Source of the DNA: Lichenostomus cassidix | Lineage: Eukaryota; Chordata; Aves; Passeriformes; Meliphagidae | Direction: 5' to 3' | Assembly (NCBI GenBank): GCA_008360975.2 | Contig: CM039182.1 | Location: forward strand, 94,015,443 to 94,079,442 | Length of the DNA: 64,000 nucleotides | In this document: positions 50,178-62,300 of the stretch, in pieces | Position numbering within the stretch: position 1 is the stretch's first letter | How the letters are laid out: each line of letters opens with the position of its first letter | Program-made: the position numbers and the translations under genes | The notes under the pieces: generated by a model | Databases searched by the model: none | What the model saw: the letters and a program-made list of their open reading frames with translations, nothing else | What the model was told of the DNA's origin: nothing

Positions 50178-50207
50178 GGGACCGGACAGGACAGGACCGG
50201 ACAGGAC
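50178..50207 (+). repeat. 15-bp tandem duplication abutting the CYB5A start codon
   Basis: Two copies of RGGACCGGACAGGAC (50178-50192 and 50193-50207) differing at one base. The second copy ends exactly at the ATG, so it forms the whole proximal 5' leader and sets a purine (G) at -3; with G at +4 the start context is good. Confidence 0.9.
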
Positions 50208-50351
50208 ATGGTAGGCTCCAGCGAGACCGGGAAAGAGTCGTGGCGGGGCCGCTACTACCGCCTGGAGGAGGTGCAGAAGCACAACAACAGCCAGAGCACC
50301 TGGATCATCATCCACCACCGCATCTACGATGTCACCAAGTTCCTGGACGAG
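50208..50351 (+). CDS. CYB5A: CYB5A exon 1 (coding part)
   Basis: 48 codons, [19 protein letters not shown] to DVTKFLDE, followed by the donor GTGGGT. The avian-type N-terminus MVGSSE supports this ATG. The exon ends in phase 0 just before the heme-ligand histidine, which is the first codon of exon 2. Confidence 0.96.
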
Positions 50352-53300
50352 GTGGGTGCCCGCGCTGCCGGGACGCTGCCGGGACGCTGCCGGGACGCTG
50401 CCGGGACGCTGCCGGGACGCTGAGGGCACCGGAGCCTCGCGGGGCGGGGCGGGGCTGGCTCGCCGGCGGCTGCTCGGCTCTCCGCGCCGTGCCCCTGGCG
50501 GGCTCCCGTCCGGCTGCCCCGGCCCGCCCTCGGTGCCGCGGTACGCCCGGCAGGCAGAGCGGCGGGGCGGGCCCGGGCTCCGGGCGCCTCTCGGGCAGGA
50601 CAAACCCGCGAGTGCCGAGCGCGCCGGCCGCGCTGCCGTGTCTGCCGCTCTCTGCCGCTCGCTGCCCGCGCCTTCCTGAAACTTTCGGCCTTGGAATTTG
50701 AATTCTCAGTAAATGAGGACAAGGAAAAAAATCTGGTGTCGGTACTGAGGGCTCGGACAGGCGGGCTGGCTGCGTGAGTCTTGAGTACCAAGAGTGGGGC
50801 AGAATCCGTCTGCTTCTTGCTCTGGTGTGCCAACTGAGAGCAGAATTAAAAGTGAAGACTCAGCTGGGACCCAGAGCCACATTGTCTTGTGAACTAAAAG
50901 GTCAGCAACTCCTCTCGTCACACTATTATAGTGTGTGTTGTATTACAGAACAGGAAGGTAACTTCACAAAGTGGAAGGAAAGTATCACGACGTGCAGAAT
51001 ATCACAGATCTTGGGGTTACTCTGATAGTCACAGAATCACAAAATGGTTTGGTTTGGAAGAGACCTTAAAGCTCATCTAACCCCAGCCCCCGTGCCAAGG
51101 GCAGAGACAGCTTCTACTGCACCAGATTACTCCCAGCCCCACCTAACCTGCCCTTGAACACCTCCAGGGATGGGACATTCACAGTTTCCCTGGGCAACCT
51201 GTGCCAATGCCTCATTACTGGCACTGTAAAAAAAATTCTTCTTTGTATCCAGTCCTTGGTAAATCCTCTTGGTCACAGTGGCTTGTGTTCATATCTGCCA
51301 AGTAAGAAAGTCCTGGGTGGCCTTAAGACCTGGGTGGTCTTTTTTTGCAGGACATGGCAGACATGGCATTACATAAAGGCAGCCACGTTCAGAAAATCAA
51401 CTGAAGCATTCCACTAGGATCTATGCTCTCACTGCTGCCCTGATCTACTTGGTGCAGGGAAGCAGAGTGGTGCTGCAAAGCTGCACGAGTGCAAAGTCTA
51501 GTGTGGAGCACTCGAGTCAAGTTCAGTCCCTTTGATTGTGTTTTGTTGGTTTTTTTTCTTTGACAGTTAGTGGTTGATGTTTTTGATCTCTGACAGACAG
51601 TGATCAATTGCTCTAAGCATTGATAGTCATGGTTAATGAGTAAGCATTTTAATTATTGGACTAAAACATTCTTCTGTGGACATGCAGAAATAAAACTACC
51701 ACTTTTTTTCCCCAATAATTTAATGGATCTGGGATTTAGATATTTTGAGTTTTCTCCCTTGCTCCCATTATTCCCCATCTGCAAAGACAGGATCACGGAA
51801 TCTATTAAATTGGAAAAGACGTCTGAGATTGAGTCCAACCTTTGACCAAACACCATTGTGTCTACTAGAGCATGGTACTAACTTCCACTTCCACATCTAT
51901 TTCCGTAAAATCTCCAGGGATGGTGACTCCACCATGCCCCTGGGCAGCCCGTTCCAGTCTAATCACCTCTCCTGTGAAGAAATTCTTCCTAAAGACAACT
52001 TAGCATCCAATTAAAAAGTGTATGGTAGGCTTACACTGATTTTTTTGTGAATACGGTTTAGATGGGTAGAGACGTGACAGATTCCAAGCATCAGTAGTTC
52101 TGTAGCCCTTCTCTTGATTTTTGTGCTTGTAAACACTTGCAATTCAAAGGAGAAATTGAGCATTTTGCAAAGGAGGGTTGACAAGCAATTTTTCAAAGGC
52201 AGTGTTGACACAGGTAGTATTTCATTCTTTAGTTGTGTGTCAGTGCAAATTGTTTGGCTTTTCAGCAAGGCAGATTGTGAAACTGATCTACTGCCTCTTC
52301 CTTCATTATTTTTCATCTAGCTTTGCCCCTGGTCGTCTTCATCCATTAGTTATGGACATCTTTTTGATTATGCAGGCAGGGCCAAATTAATTATAGAAGC
52401 TCTGGAGGAGAATGCAGCTTTTCATGTAGTCTGCAAAACTGGATTAGCTTTGGGAAACTTGATCAGTTTTAGTTGATACATAATTGTATTGTATATTGTC
52501 CAGATTGAGGAGGTGGAAACAAGAAGACCCACACCTCAAAAAAAAAAAATCCCAAACCTAACCCAACACAAGAAAAAAAAAACACTTGACAAAAAAAATT
52601 CCAGCATCTAATGAGCTTTGGAGTTTAAGCAGTCACACAGCCTCTTTCTTCAGTACATGTGGTGAAAGTGGTAAATATTAAGAGGCACCATGTTGTGTAA
52701 ACTTCTCCAAGAAAATCTCATTTTCATCCTTCAGGACAACATTGATAATTCAGCAGCATAGCAAAAGAATTTCATTTGTAAGCATTTAAATAGGTGGGTT
52801 TTGAACAGCTGGGAAATGTCTTGAAGTAGCCTGGTACACATAAGTCAAACTTCAACCTCGCGTTAAAACAGCTTTCAATAGAATATGACTGGTTTTGAAC
52901 TGAAATTTCAAAGACATTCTGAGATAATGAATTATATTGTTGAAAATAGTTACCTGAACTATCTTAGTGAAGCTACAGTCTTAGGGAAAGTTTTTGGATA
53001 TTTTAAGATTCATTGTGTTCGTGATTTTTGTTATGGAGCACTTAGATTAAAATACTTCATAGCGCACTTTTAAAACATTTTTTTAAAATGCTTTTGGTAC
53101 TTAGTTAACTTATCAAGTGTTATGCTAATTCTTTTGACACTGTCAGACACTGAGGCATTTGCATGTGACAGCTGAGGAGAAATTGGAGCTAGTATCTTGC
53201 AGGTTCATTCCAGAGTGCAGTAAACCCTTCTCAAAGTGGGATTGTGTTAGCTGTTTCATGGCATTATTGGTTAAACTCAGGTTTATTTCTTGCAGTTCCA

Positions 53301-56300
53301 TGCAGGAGTAGGAAAGTGTAACATATTTTAAGAATTAAATGTGGGCCACTGAAATTTAAATCCAGAGTATTAAAAAGAATGTACTGCTGAAGCATCACCT
53401 CACTCAAGCCCTACCCAAGTAGTAAATAAGTATCATTTTACTGGGGAGTGAGGAAATGGGAGCAGCAGGTGAGCTCCCCAGTCCCATTTATAAAATCAAT
53501 AAGCCATCTTTTCAGCTACTGCATTAAGCGATGGAAATATGTTCTTATTAATAATGAAGTGGAAAACTTTACTGTGCTTCAGTCTTGAAAACAGCTTGGA
53601 TGCTTTCATGCTTAATAAGTGAAAGTGTGGTGCTGCCTTTCACTCCATTACAGTAATTAAAGGGTGTTCTTCCTCTGCCCAGCTCTTGTGTCTTCATGGA
53701 GCTTGTAGGTGTTTAGTGGAACTTGTTTGGTTTTGGGGAACAATCAGCCTCTGTGAACACTTAATGAAGTTAGATAGTAAATGGACTGGAGTGGTGACAT
53801 GTATGTGTTGGGAGTGGTAGGGCAGAGTAGGAGAGGAGGCATTGCATGGTGTGACCCATACTAGCTTGGTTTCCTAGAAAAGCCTTAAAAAGATAATTTT
53901 GATCTTTTGAAATATAGAAAATTTAAATAGAGAACAAGTGCTGAAGGAGGAAACAGTTGGATGCTTTGATACTCTTTCCTTGGAGTTACTGAAGATTCCA
54001 GCAACTGCTTTCATATCTCAATTTTAAAATTTTTTTTGGTGGCAGATATTGGGGAAAATTAGTAGCTTGAAGATTTATCTCTGAATTTTCATTGATTTTC
54101 CAAGTCCAGGAGAAGAAATCAACAGACCTCAGCTTTTGGAATGCATTACTTAAAAGGTCTTGGCCAGAAAGACAGTTCTTGAAACCAGAAACTTTTATGT
54201 TATCTCTGTTGTTAAAGACTGTCAAACTTGTGTTGCAGAGGGTTTGGGAAACATTTTCCTAGTTTCAGGTCTTGTGGTTTAACCCCAGGGAGTACCTATG
54301 TACCACACAGTGGCTCGCTCCCCTTCCTCCTGTGTGCATGCAGAGGAGAATCAGAAAAAGGTCAATCTTGTGGGTCACTATAAGAATAATTTAATTATTG
54401 AAATAAAGTAAGTGTAATAACAGTAATTGTAATGCTAATTAGAGAAGAGTAGAACCCAACAGAAACAAACAGTGCACCATACATGTGTTCACCTCACTGA
54501 CAGATACCCAGCCTGTTCCTGAGCAGTGATTGGTGGCTCGTGGCCAACTCTTCCCACTTTATGAATGGAGCATGACATTCTGTGGTATGGAATGTCCCTT
54601 TGGCCAGTTTGGGTCAGCTGTCACAGCCGTGCTCCCTCACTGGCAGAGCATGGGACACTGAAAAGTCCTTGACATGGTTAAGCACTATTTGGCCCCAACC
54701 AAAAGATCAGTTCATTGACAGCATTATTCTCATGCTAAATCCAAAGTACTGTTCTGTACCAGCTACTAAGAAGACAATGAACTGTATCCCAGCTGAAACC
54801 AGGATAAGGTCCTATGTCATTTAAAGGAAAATAGCTACTAGAAATGCATACTCACAGCAGTATGTCATGGTTATATCTGTATTGCAGATAATTACATATA
54901 TGAATAACATTAATTGTCAATTAATGGACAAAGTATGTTGGCAATGCTCTATAGTGTTTCCCCATAATTTTAATAAAACAATCCCTCTAGTCAGGCTTTG
55001 GCATCAATCTAATGAGCTAAACAAGAGTATCTGGGCCAATAAAAATGAATGATCTGTGTCTTGATTTACTTGCTGTGAGGCTCTTGTGGGAATTTGCTTG
55101 GATTCCTTAAGCTAGACAAAAAAGCTGACAGGTATGGGAGCATCTCTGCCACAGAGGAGTTTCTGTTTCTGGAAATCAATTAAGGTATGCATTTAATATT
55201 TATGTAATACAGACTTTGTTTAGGTTACTTTAATTGTTGGTGGCCTCAGAATTCAGCAAAAACATTTTTGGTAAATATTTTCTTTTCATAAGGTGTGAAC
55301 TTCTGCTTCCATAGCATGTTTCCTAAACAACTTTTCCTAGAATGGACAGCTCCCACTAAATGTGTTTGGCAATGTTGATCAAATAAAGTGCAAAGCAAAT
55401 ACTGTTTTACTGCATCAGGATGAAAAACATTCTTTCCCCTATGTGGCAATAAGTTACATTGATGCAGTGTGATGGTGTTGTGGAGGAGCAGCATAATGCC
55501 TTCCATGTTTAAAGTCATGATCAGCTTGCATTGAAAGATGTCTGTATTGGTATTGGCACATTTGGAGTCTGCCAGTGAACCATGGGAATTGTTACTGCAG
55601 AACCTTGCAGTCTGAGGATTAAACCCAGTGTTAACACTTCCTTAAACTCTGACCAAGCTTGCAGGAGAATTTGAAAGTTCTTTGATAAACAGCACTTTTA
55701 TGTGAAACTCTGCAAGCTGTAGCTGTTCGTAAGTGGGGAAATGGGCACTGTTGTGGTTTAACCCCAGTGCCCTGCAGCCCCTTGCTCATTGCTCTCACAG
55801 CCACTTGGTGCAATGGGGAAGGGAATCAGGGAAAAAGGATAAAATGTGTGGGTTGAGAGGAGAACAGTTCAATAACTGAAATGAAATAAAATATAATACT
55901 TACAATAAAAAGGGAGACAAAAAGAGATGCTAACCCATGCCTTGCCCATTGCCAAGCAGTGAGCTGCAGCTCCCAGCCAACTCCCCCCTCAATTTGTATA
56001 CTGAGCATGATGTTCTGTGGTATGGAATACCCCTTTAGCCAGTTTGGATCAGCTGTCCTGGCTGTGTTTCTTCCTGGCTTCTTGTGCACCTTCTTGCTGG
56101 CAGAACATGGGACATTGAAAAGTTCTTGAATTAGGGTGAGTGCTACTTAGCAACAACTGCAGCATCAGTATGTTATCAGCATCATTCTTGTATTGAATCC
56201 AAAACACAGCACTGTAACAGCCTCCAGGAAGAAAATGGAACTCTGTCCCAGCTGAAATCAGGTCAGACACCAAGCTACTGGGTATTTATTTTGCACTTCA

Positions 56301-59300
56301 TCTAAAAGCCTAATCATAGTTTTCAAAAATACATTCTCAGATCTTCTTTCCTAGGCTCCTTACATTTTACATAAGCAGACAATTTCTATCCTGGAACTTA
56401 AATAGGTGATAAAAATAATTTGGAGGACTCTTTTCAGACTACATGAAAATGCCCTTGAAATAAGGAAGCATTTGTCTGTCTGTCCTGCATAATAAAGCTG
56501 AGGTTCTCTGGGTGTTTCTGGCTCTGCCCCCCTGTCTGCTTTTCATTCCTGTAGTGCAGAAAATGAAATGTGAGTTTCTAAGACTGCCACTAATGGAGAC
56601 CTTTGCTGATATCTCTGAAAGTTAAATTGGACCCTAGATTTCTTTCTCCTGGTGTAGGAAGGCAGAGGGCACAGAAGTTGCAAATTAAGGTAGTTATGCT
56701 TTAATCGAGTCTTGAACTATGACACTGAGAAATCTGCATGACTATAGCGAGGGGGAGAAAAGGTGGCGTTCAGGATGAGGTAAGATGGACTTTTGACCCA
56801 GATGAGAGCAGCAAGATTGACTGCTTATTTGCCTTATCTAAAGCTTTCTAATGTGCTGCTGTCAGGAATTAGTCTGTGCTCTGTACTGGTGCTGACTCTG
56901 TATAGACATCTGTTATGCATGTAACTTAGATTATTTATTATATTGGGAATGTCCTAGGAATGAGCTGGGTTGTCATAATTTATCATTAAAAGCTATTTTG
57001 TTTCCCTTGAACCACAATTTTACCTGCAAGAACTCTTCAATTACTTTTATTAACAGGATTTTGGCTTAAGAATCACTATCGGTATAGCCTTGTGGGCTTT
57101 CCAGTTCCAGGGTCTATCCAGAGGATCTTCATTAAAGTAGCTGTTCTGGTGGCAGGCTTTGTTTACCAGGCAGAATCACAAACAAAGGCCTTGTGTAAAC
57201 AAGCTTTGGGAAACTCATCCAACCATGACAGATGCTCATCTTTTGATAGAAAAGTCACTTCTTGCCCTTTGTGTGAGACATTACAGTTGCTCTCTTTCAT
57301 TAGGGAGGTGAAATCTTCTAATTAATTGCATGTATTATGTGCTAGTTATTTACTGAGGGTTTGTAAGTTCATGTCATTAAACAGAGGTGGCATCTAAGAG
57401 CAAAGTGTCTAGTTTCCAAGTACTTCTATCAATGTCTAGTAGGTTATTGTTAACGTTATCTGGTAGGTGGCTTAACTTTGGAATTCTGTGTGTGATTCTC
57501 TGTACTTAGCCTTGCTTGTGTCATAAAAAAAACCAAAAAAAACCAAACCAGTTTTCCAGCTGTAGTGGCAGAGGTTGGGGTGAATTTGTCCTCTTCAGCT
57601 GATCTGTGATAGTCAGTCAGAGGGTTGGTAGAGAGGGTTGGTTGCAGTCACTGTTGACACTAATATTGTGGTTTTGTAGACAGAGGGATCAGTTGCTAAT
57701 TAGCCCAAAAACTAGTTCTACAGAGAGAAGCTGGAGTGCCTCAGTGGTGCTGCCCATATAGCTACGTGATTGCTTTGTAGTGGCACAAGGGAGGGATTTG
57801 GGAGCACAAGTTAGTACATGATCATTCTGTAGCTGGGAACCTGCTAGTAGATAAAGAGCTCTGTGAAGTAATTTTAATGGAGATGCAGTTACATTGGTAG
57901 GTATCCACTTGTTTGGCTGCATGGTGAGGGTTTTTTGAGAACTAGTGTAAACCATGTGATCTTGACAACTTGCTGGAGTAACTGGTATTTTATGTACATG
58001 TGTGAGTGAGGGTTGATTTCAGTGCAGTGCATGAATATGAGTTTACATACTGCTTATGCAGCTGGTGCTTTATGGGTAGTTTAATTTTGGGGCCTTTTAC
58101 TGCCTGTTGATACCTTGTTTGTTAAGCATGTTTTCCAAGGAGTTGTGTCACCTTTTCTGCTGAAGTACATACCTTTTTCTGTTTTGGGGAGCAGAGTTCT
58201 TTAGCATAGTATTAAAAAGCCCAAACCAACATTGCTGAAGAAATTCTATGAAGATTTAGTTGAGGCAATATCTGGGAGTGCTGGTTAGACCCAAGTTCAG
58301 CTTCTTAAGTGCCATTTCAAGGCATTGAACTTGAGTGTTCCCTCAACTTTTGTTCAGTCCTTTTCTTGAATACTTGCCAGAATGGATTCAAGGACAGGAT
58401 TTTGGTGAGCATGCCATATTTGCAGGTTGCTTGCGTAATCTTTACTCTGCTTGTACTCTTCTAACCTTTTTTTGGCTCAGCTTCTGTGTCTAATCTCTCT
58501 ATTGGTTGCTTAATCTTGCTTTTGCTTAGTCATTATTACCCCTAATAGCTGTGGTATCTTGGCTCTTTAAAAAGTGTTGTGTTGGGATTTTTTTCTGTGT
58601 GTTTTTTTTTTTCTCTTCAGCTTCCTTAATCTGTTAAAATAAATGTCTGCCTTTAATGTGAACATTCAAATTTTGGAGTTCTGGAACTGCTGGAAACTCA
58701 TAGTAGCAATTTGCTTCATCTGTATGAACAAAACTGTTTTTGTCAGAAGACAAGGTTTGATAGGAGATTAATAGGATTTGAAGTAAATGCTAAGCTGAAT
58801 TGCCTTGACTAGTAGAAATGTTTTGCCATTTCTTTAATCTGTTGGGTTTCTGGTCAGATATACTCCAGGTCAGATGACCCTAAATAGCAGAAATTTTGCT
58901 TGTGTTTCATAGTTTTGTATCCTGTAGTCATTATGCATTAAAAATTGAATTGGAGCTCCAAAGCCTTTTACTTCCTCTGCCACTGGTGAAGTGCTAATAT
59001 CTATTCCATGGTCACCTTAATCCAAGGGAGTACTAGTAAGTGCTTTCAACTTGCTTACCTAATCATTCCCGATGTTTATGTAGTACTTTCCTACTTGAAA
59101 GTTGAGTGATGAATTTTTATGGCATGTTACTTACCTGTTACATGAATGAGTAACTTGAAGCTGAGGAAATGCACTGGACTAGAAGATGTGATAGATCTTG
59201 CAGTATATATAGGCAGTTATTTGATAGATAGAAGTGTGGAACTTCATGAAATTCCCAAGTGGTGCATCCTGGGGAAGAACAGAAGTTAATGGAGAGCAGG

Positions 59301-62300
59301 GATTTATGTTAAGGGAATGGTGATGGATTGAGGTATTAGAAGATACTGGGAGATGGCTTCTCTGCATCTCAGGGCTTTTATCAGCAATGTGGTTTTGGGA
59401 TTCCATAGTCTATGAAAACCAAATTGCTATTCTAGGGTCTTGAATGAGCTTTCAGTTGTGCTTAGACACTTCCAACATAGGTGGCTGACTTTATATTTGT
59501 ACCATAATTTGTTTTGGAAGGACCCTTAAAGTTATGTGGCCCAGCCCCCAGCTAAACCAGGATTAGCTAGAAGGTCAGGTTCCTTAGCACCTTGCCAGCT
59601 TGTTTTGCCAATGCTTGATTGCGCTTCTTGTGAACACATTTTTTGGTTTATCTTCTTGGAATGTTCTTGCTGCAGCATGTACCTTTCAGCTTTTATCCTT
59701 CTGCTGGATAAAGCATTGCTTGGATAAAGATACACATTCCCACAGAAGTGAAAACCCAGGATGTAACTTCAGATAATAGTTGGGCTGTGAAAATACAGGC
59801 TGATTCCCACACAACATTCTAAATGCTTTAGTTGCAGGGGGTAATGCCTCTTACTGCTTCTTTGCCAATGAAATAGAGACTTAGTTTCATTAGTTTTGGC
59901 TTCAGAGAGTACATAAAGGTCTCTAGTTATTCAGAAAGGCTTATGTTTGCTCTATAAAGTCTAGCAGCTGATTTTGTTGTTTTGGTTTTTTAATTTTAGA
60001 AATGTAAATTGCAGAATTTCTGTTTCTAGAATGTGAAATATATTTCAGTAACAAATTCAAACTCATTAAAAATTGCAGCACCCAGGAGGTGAAGAGGTCC
60101 TTAGGGAGCAAGCTGGAGGAGATGCTACTGAAAACTTTGAAGATGTTGGCCATTCCACAGATGCAAGGACAATGTCAGAATCCTTTATTGTTGGAGAACT
60201 TCATCCTGTGAGTATATGAGAGTTTCCTTACTTTTGTGTTTACTATACTGTTTTTGCATCTGGTTGCTTGTCTGGTAATTACTTTAAAATCAAGAAGAAC
60301 TGCTATTTTGGTTGTATGACAATCCTGCAGCTGTTCATGGATGGACCTAGGTTTGAGATAGTTCCCTCAGTGTGAAGGGATTTGATTAGTGTAGCATAAG
60401 GATGGTCACATCTTTTGGTGATTTAAATTGTCTTACAGCTTAGTTCTTGAATAAACTGAATTTGGAATAATTTCTAGTGTAGCTGTCATATAATGATGTA
60501 TAATGACCTATAATGAAACTCTGTAACCCCTGAAAGTGGTATGTCAGAATGTCTAGACCTTTTCTTGTGTGTCAGTATGCAGTGACTACTTAACCACTTA
60601 CATGCATTCACCATTGTAAAAATGTATCTACTAGGCTTCCATCTGGATCTAAAAGTACAGTGCTGGCTTTTCATATGTATGTTTAGAAAATGGTTATTAT
60701 AAGCATTGTACTTGCAGTTTTTTGCTCTGTCTTCCCCTCTCTGTCTCCTGCCATTTTTATCTGTATCAGGGTTCCATACTTGTGGTTGTCAGGGTTGTTT
60801 ATGAACAGTTCCCACTGGATCATCTGTTACTTCTCTTTCTATACTGTCCATACCATTTCCTGTACTTTTAATGAGCACCTTTCTGCTGTCTCAAGTTTTA
60901 AAGGATTTCTTTCTAGCTACAGAGCTGCTGCATTGGCTTCCTTCAGCTAGGCTATAGTTCAATTCTCCTGCATCTTAATAGTTGAAAACCACTGTTTAGA
61001 GGTTTAGTCTGGTTATCTGCTCTGCTTCATTGCCCATTCCTGCCTCTTCACTTTTCCTCTTGTTTCACATATGTTGTCTTGCATTTGGGGTAAAAATCAC
61101 TATCTTGAATAGCCTATTTCACAGTAAAATTCCCAACCTTGCTTGTCTCAGGTTGTCTCTTGATAGTGTAGCTTCTCCTAATAAGAAGTGACTTGGCTCT
61201 CATGCACATTTGTGGCTTTGCAGGCTTGCCATCTATTTCTGATGCCACTGACATTGTTCTTAACCTGGCTATCAGTCCCGTTCTTCCTTGTTTGACAAGC
61301 GCTTGTTTTCACTAGATATGAAACAAACAGCTTGGTAGTTTAATGTTCAAATACAGCACAGGATTATAAATGGTGACTGTGCCAAGTAGGACTTCGAGTT
61401 TATGAAAGATTCATAGAATTTGGGACCTTTGGTCCAGTGGACATTGGACCACAACTAGTAAGTTGACTTTACCTGATAATACAAATACACTAGGTAGAAG
61501 TAATATGATTGCAATCAATGTATAAGCTCAGGTTATATACTCTCTAGAGACAAAGGAAAGGCAAAAACATGGGCACAAAGAATAATGAAATTTGTTGGAG
61601 GCTCACGTTTCACTTCTTTGTTGCATACTGGGAAGTATTATTTAAGGAAGTGATCCTGTTTGTCTTAGCTCAAAATCAATCACTGACATCTGCTCTCTTG
61701 CAAGTCAGTTTTTACCTAGGGAAAAATACTTACACATTAACAGAATGAATTGCAAACTGAATTAAGTGATAAATGGTGTGGGTTTGGTTTTGTTTTTTGT
61801 GCTTTCAGATTTTGTCTAAATGTTTCTTGCTTGTTTTTCTTGCAGGATGATAGATCCAAGCTTCAGAAACCAACAGTAAGTGTTATTCTTGAAATGCCAC
61901 ATTATTTCTTTTGGGCATTACAGGCAGTGTCTGCGTGCCTGTGTATAAATGAAATAGAAATAATTCGGTTTAAGCTTTATGTTTCAGGTTATAAATCTCC
62001 TAGACTTGTTGATACTGCTTCAAATTCTTCTTCCCCTTAACTCTTATTTTCTTTATTTTGTGTGGCTTCATACCAGGAGGTTGATGGCATTATAGCAAAA
62101 AGGTGACAAGAATCAGTCAGTTGACTTCTAGTGTTCAGTTTAAGAAAAATAATCATTTTATTGGCAGATTAAGCTAATAAGTGTTTGTGGGAGGAAAAAT
62201 GTGATGCTTAAAAATCTATTGGTCACACTTGTAGATAGAGTATGTAGAGGCATTCAGTGTATTACAAATCAGTTAAATTGCAATTGTGAACTCTTTTCAA

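Larger units (their letters stand above)
49680..50690 (+). promoter_or_regulatory. CYB5A: CYB5A CpG island promoter
   Basis: Very GC- and CpG-rich DNA around CYB5A exon 1. It contains a CACGTG E-box at 49956-49961, a GC box at 49986-49993, a CCAAT at 50062-50066 and clustered GC boxes at 50074-50102, and no TATA box. This is the usual layout of a housekeeping promoter. The transcription start probably lies in about 50090-50200. Long ORFs on both strands here reflect base composition. Confidence 0.8.
50352..60078 (+). other. CYB5A: CYB5A intron 1
   Basis: A 9.7-kb intron with no coding exon that I can support. It contains the 11-bp tandem repeat, two clear CR1 fragments (51.0 and 51.8 kb), two LTR copies (54.3 and 55.7 kb), a small CR1 relic at 59.5 kb and A-rich stretches near 52540-52590 and 57525-57550. 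The remainder is plain AT-rich DNA. Confidence 0.85.

Noticed and set aside
49641..50603. Minus-strand ORF of 320 codons over the CYB5A promoter and exon 1
   Set aside because: It is antisense to CYB5A exon 1, is made of Pro/Arg/Ala/Gly-rich translation of CpG-island and minisatellite sequence, and matches no family. Long ORFs are expected by chance at this GC content.
54264..54812. Target-site duplication AGGTCT/AGGTCC around the first LTR
   Set aside because: The match depends on where the LTR boundary is placed, and the second LTR shows no comparable duplication, so it was not claimed.
54807..55748. Internal region of a provirus between the two LTRs
   Set aside because: No retroviral coding remnants and no convincing primer-binding site were seen; the LTRs differ too much from each other to be assumed a pair.
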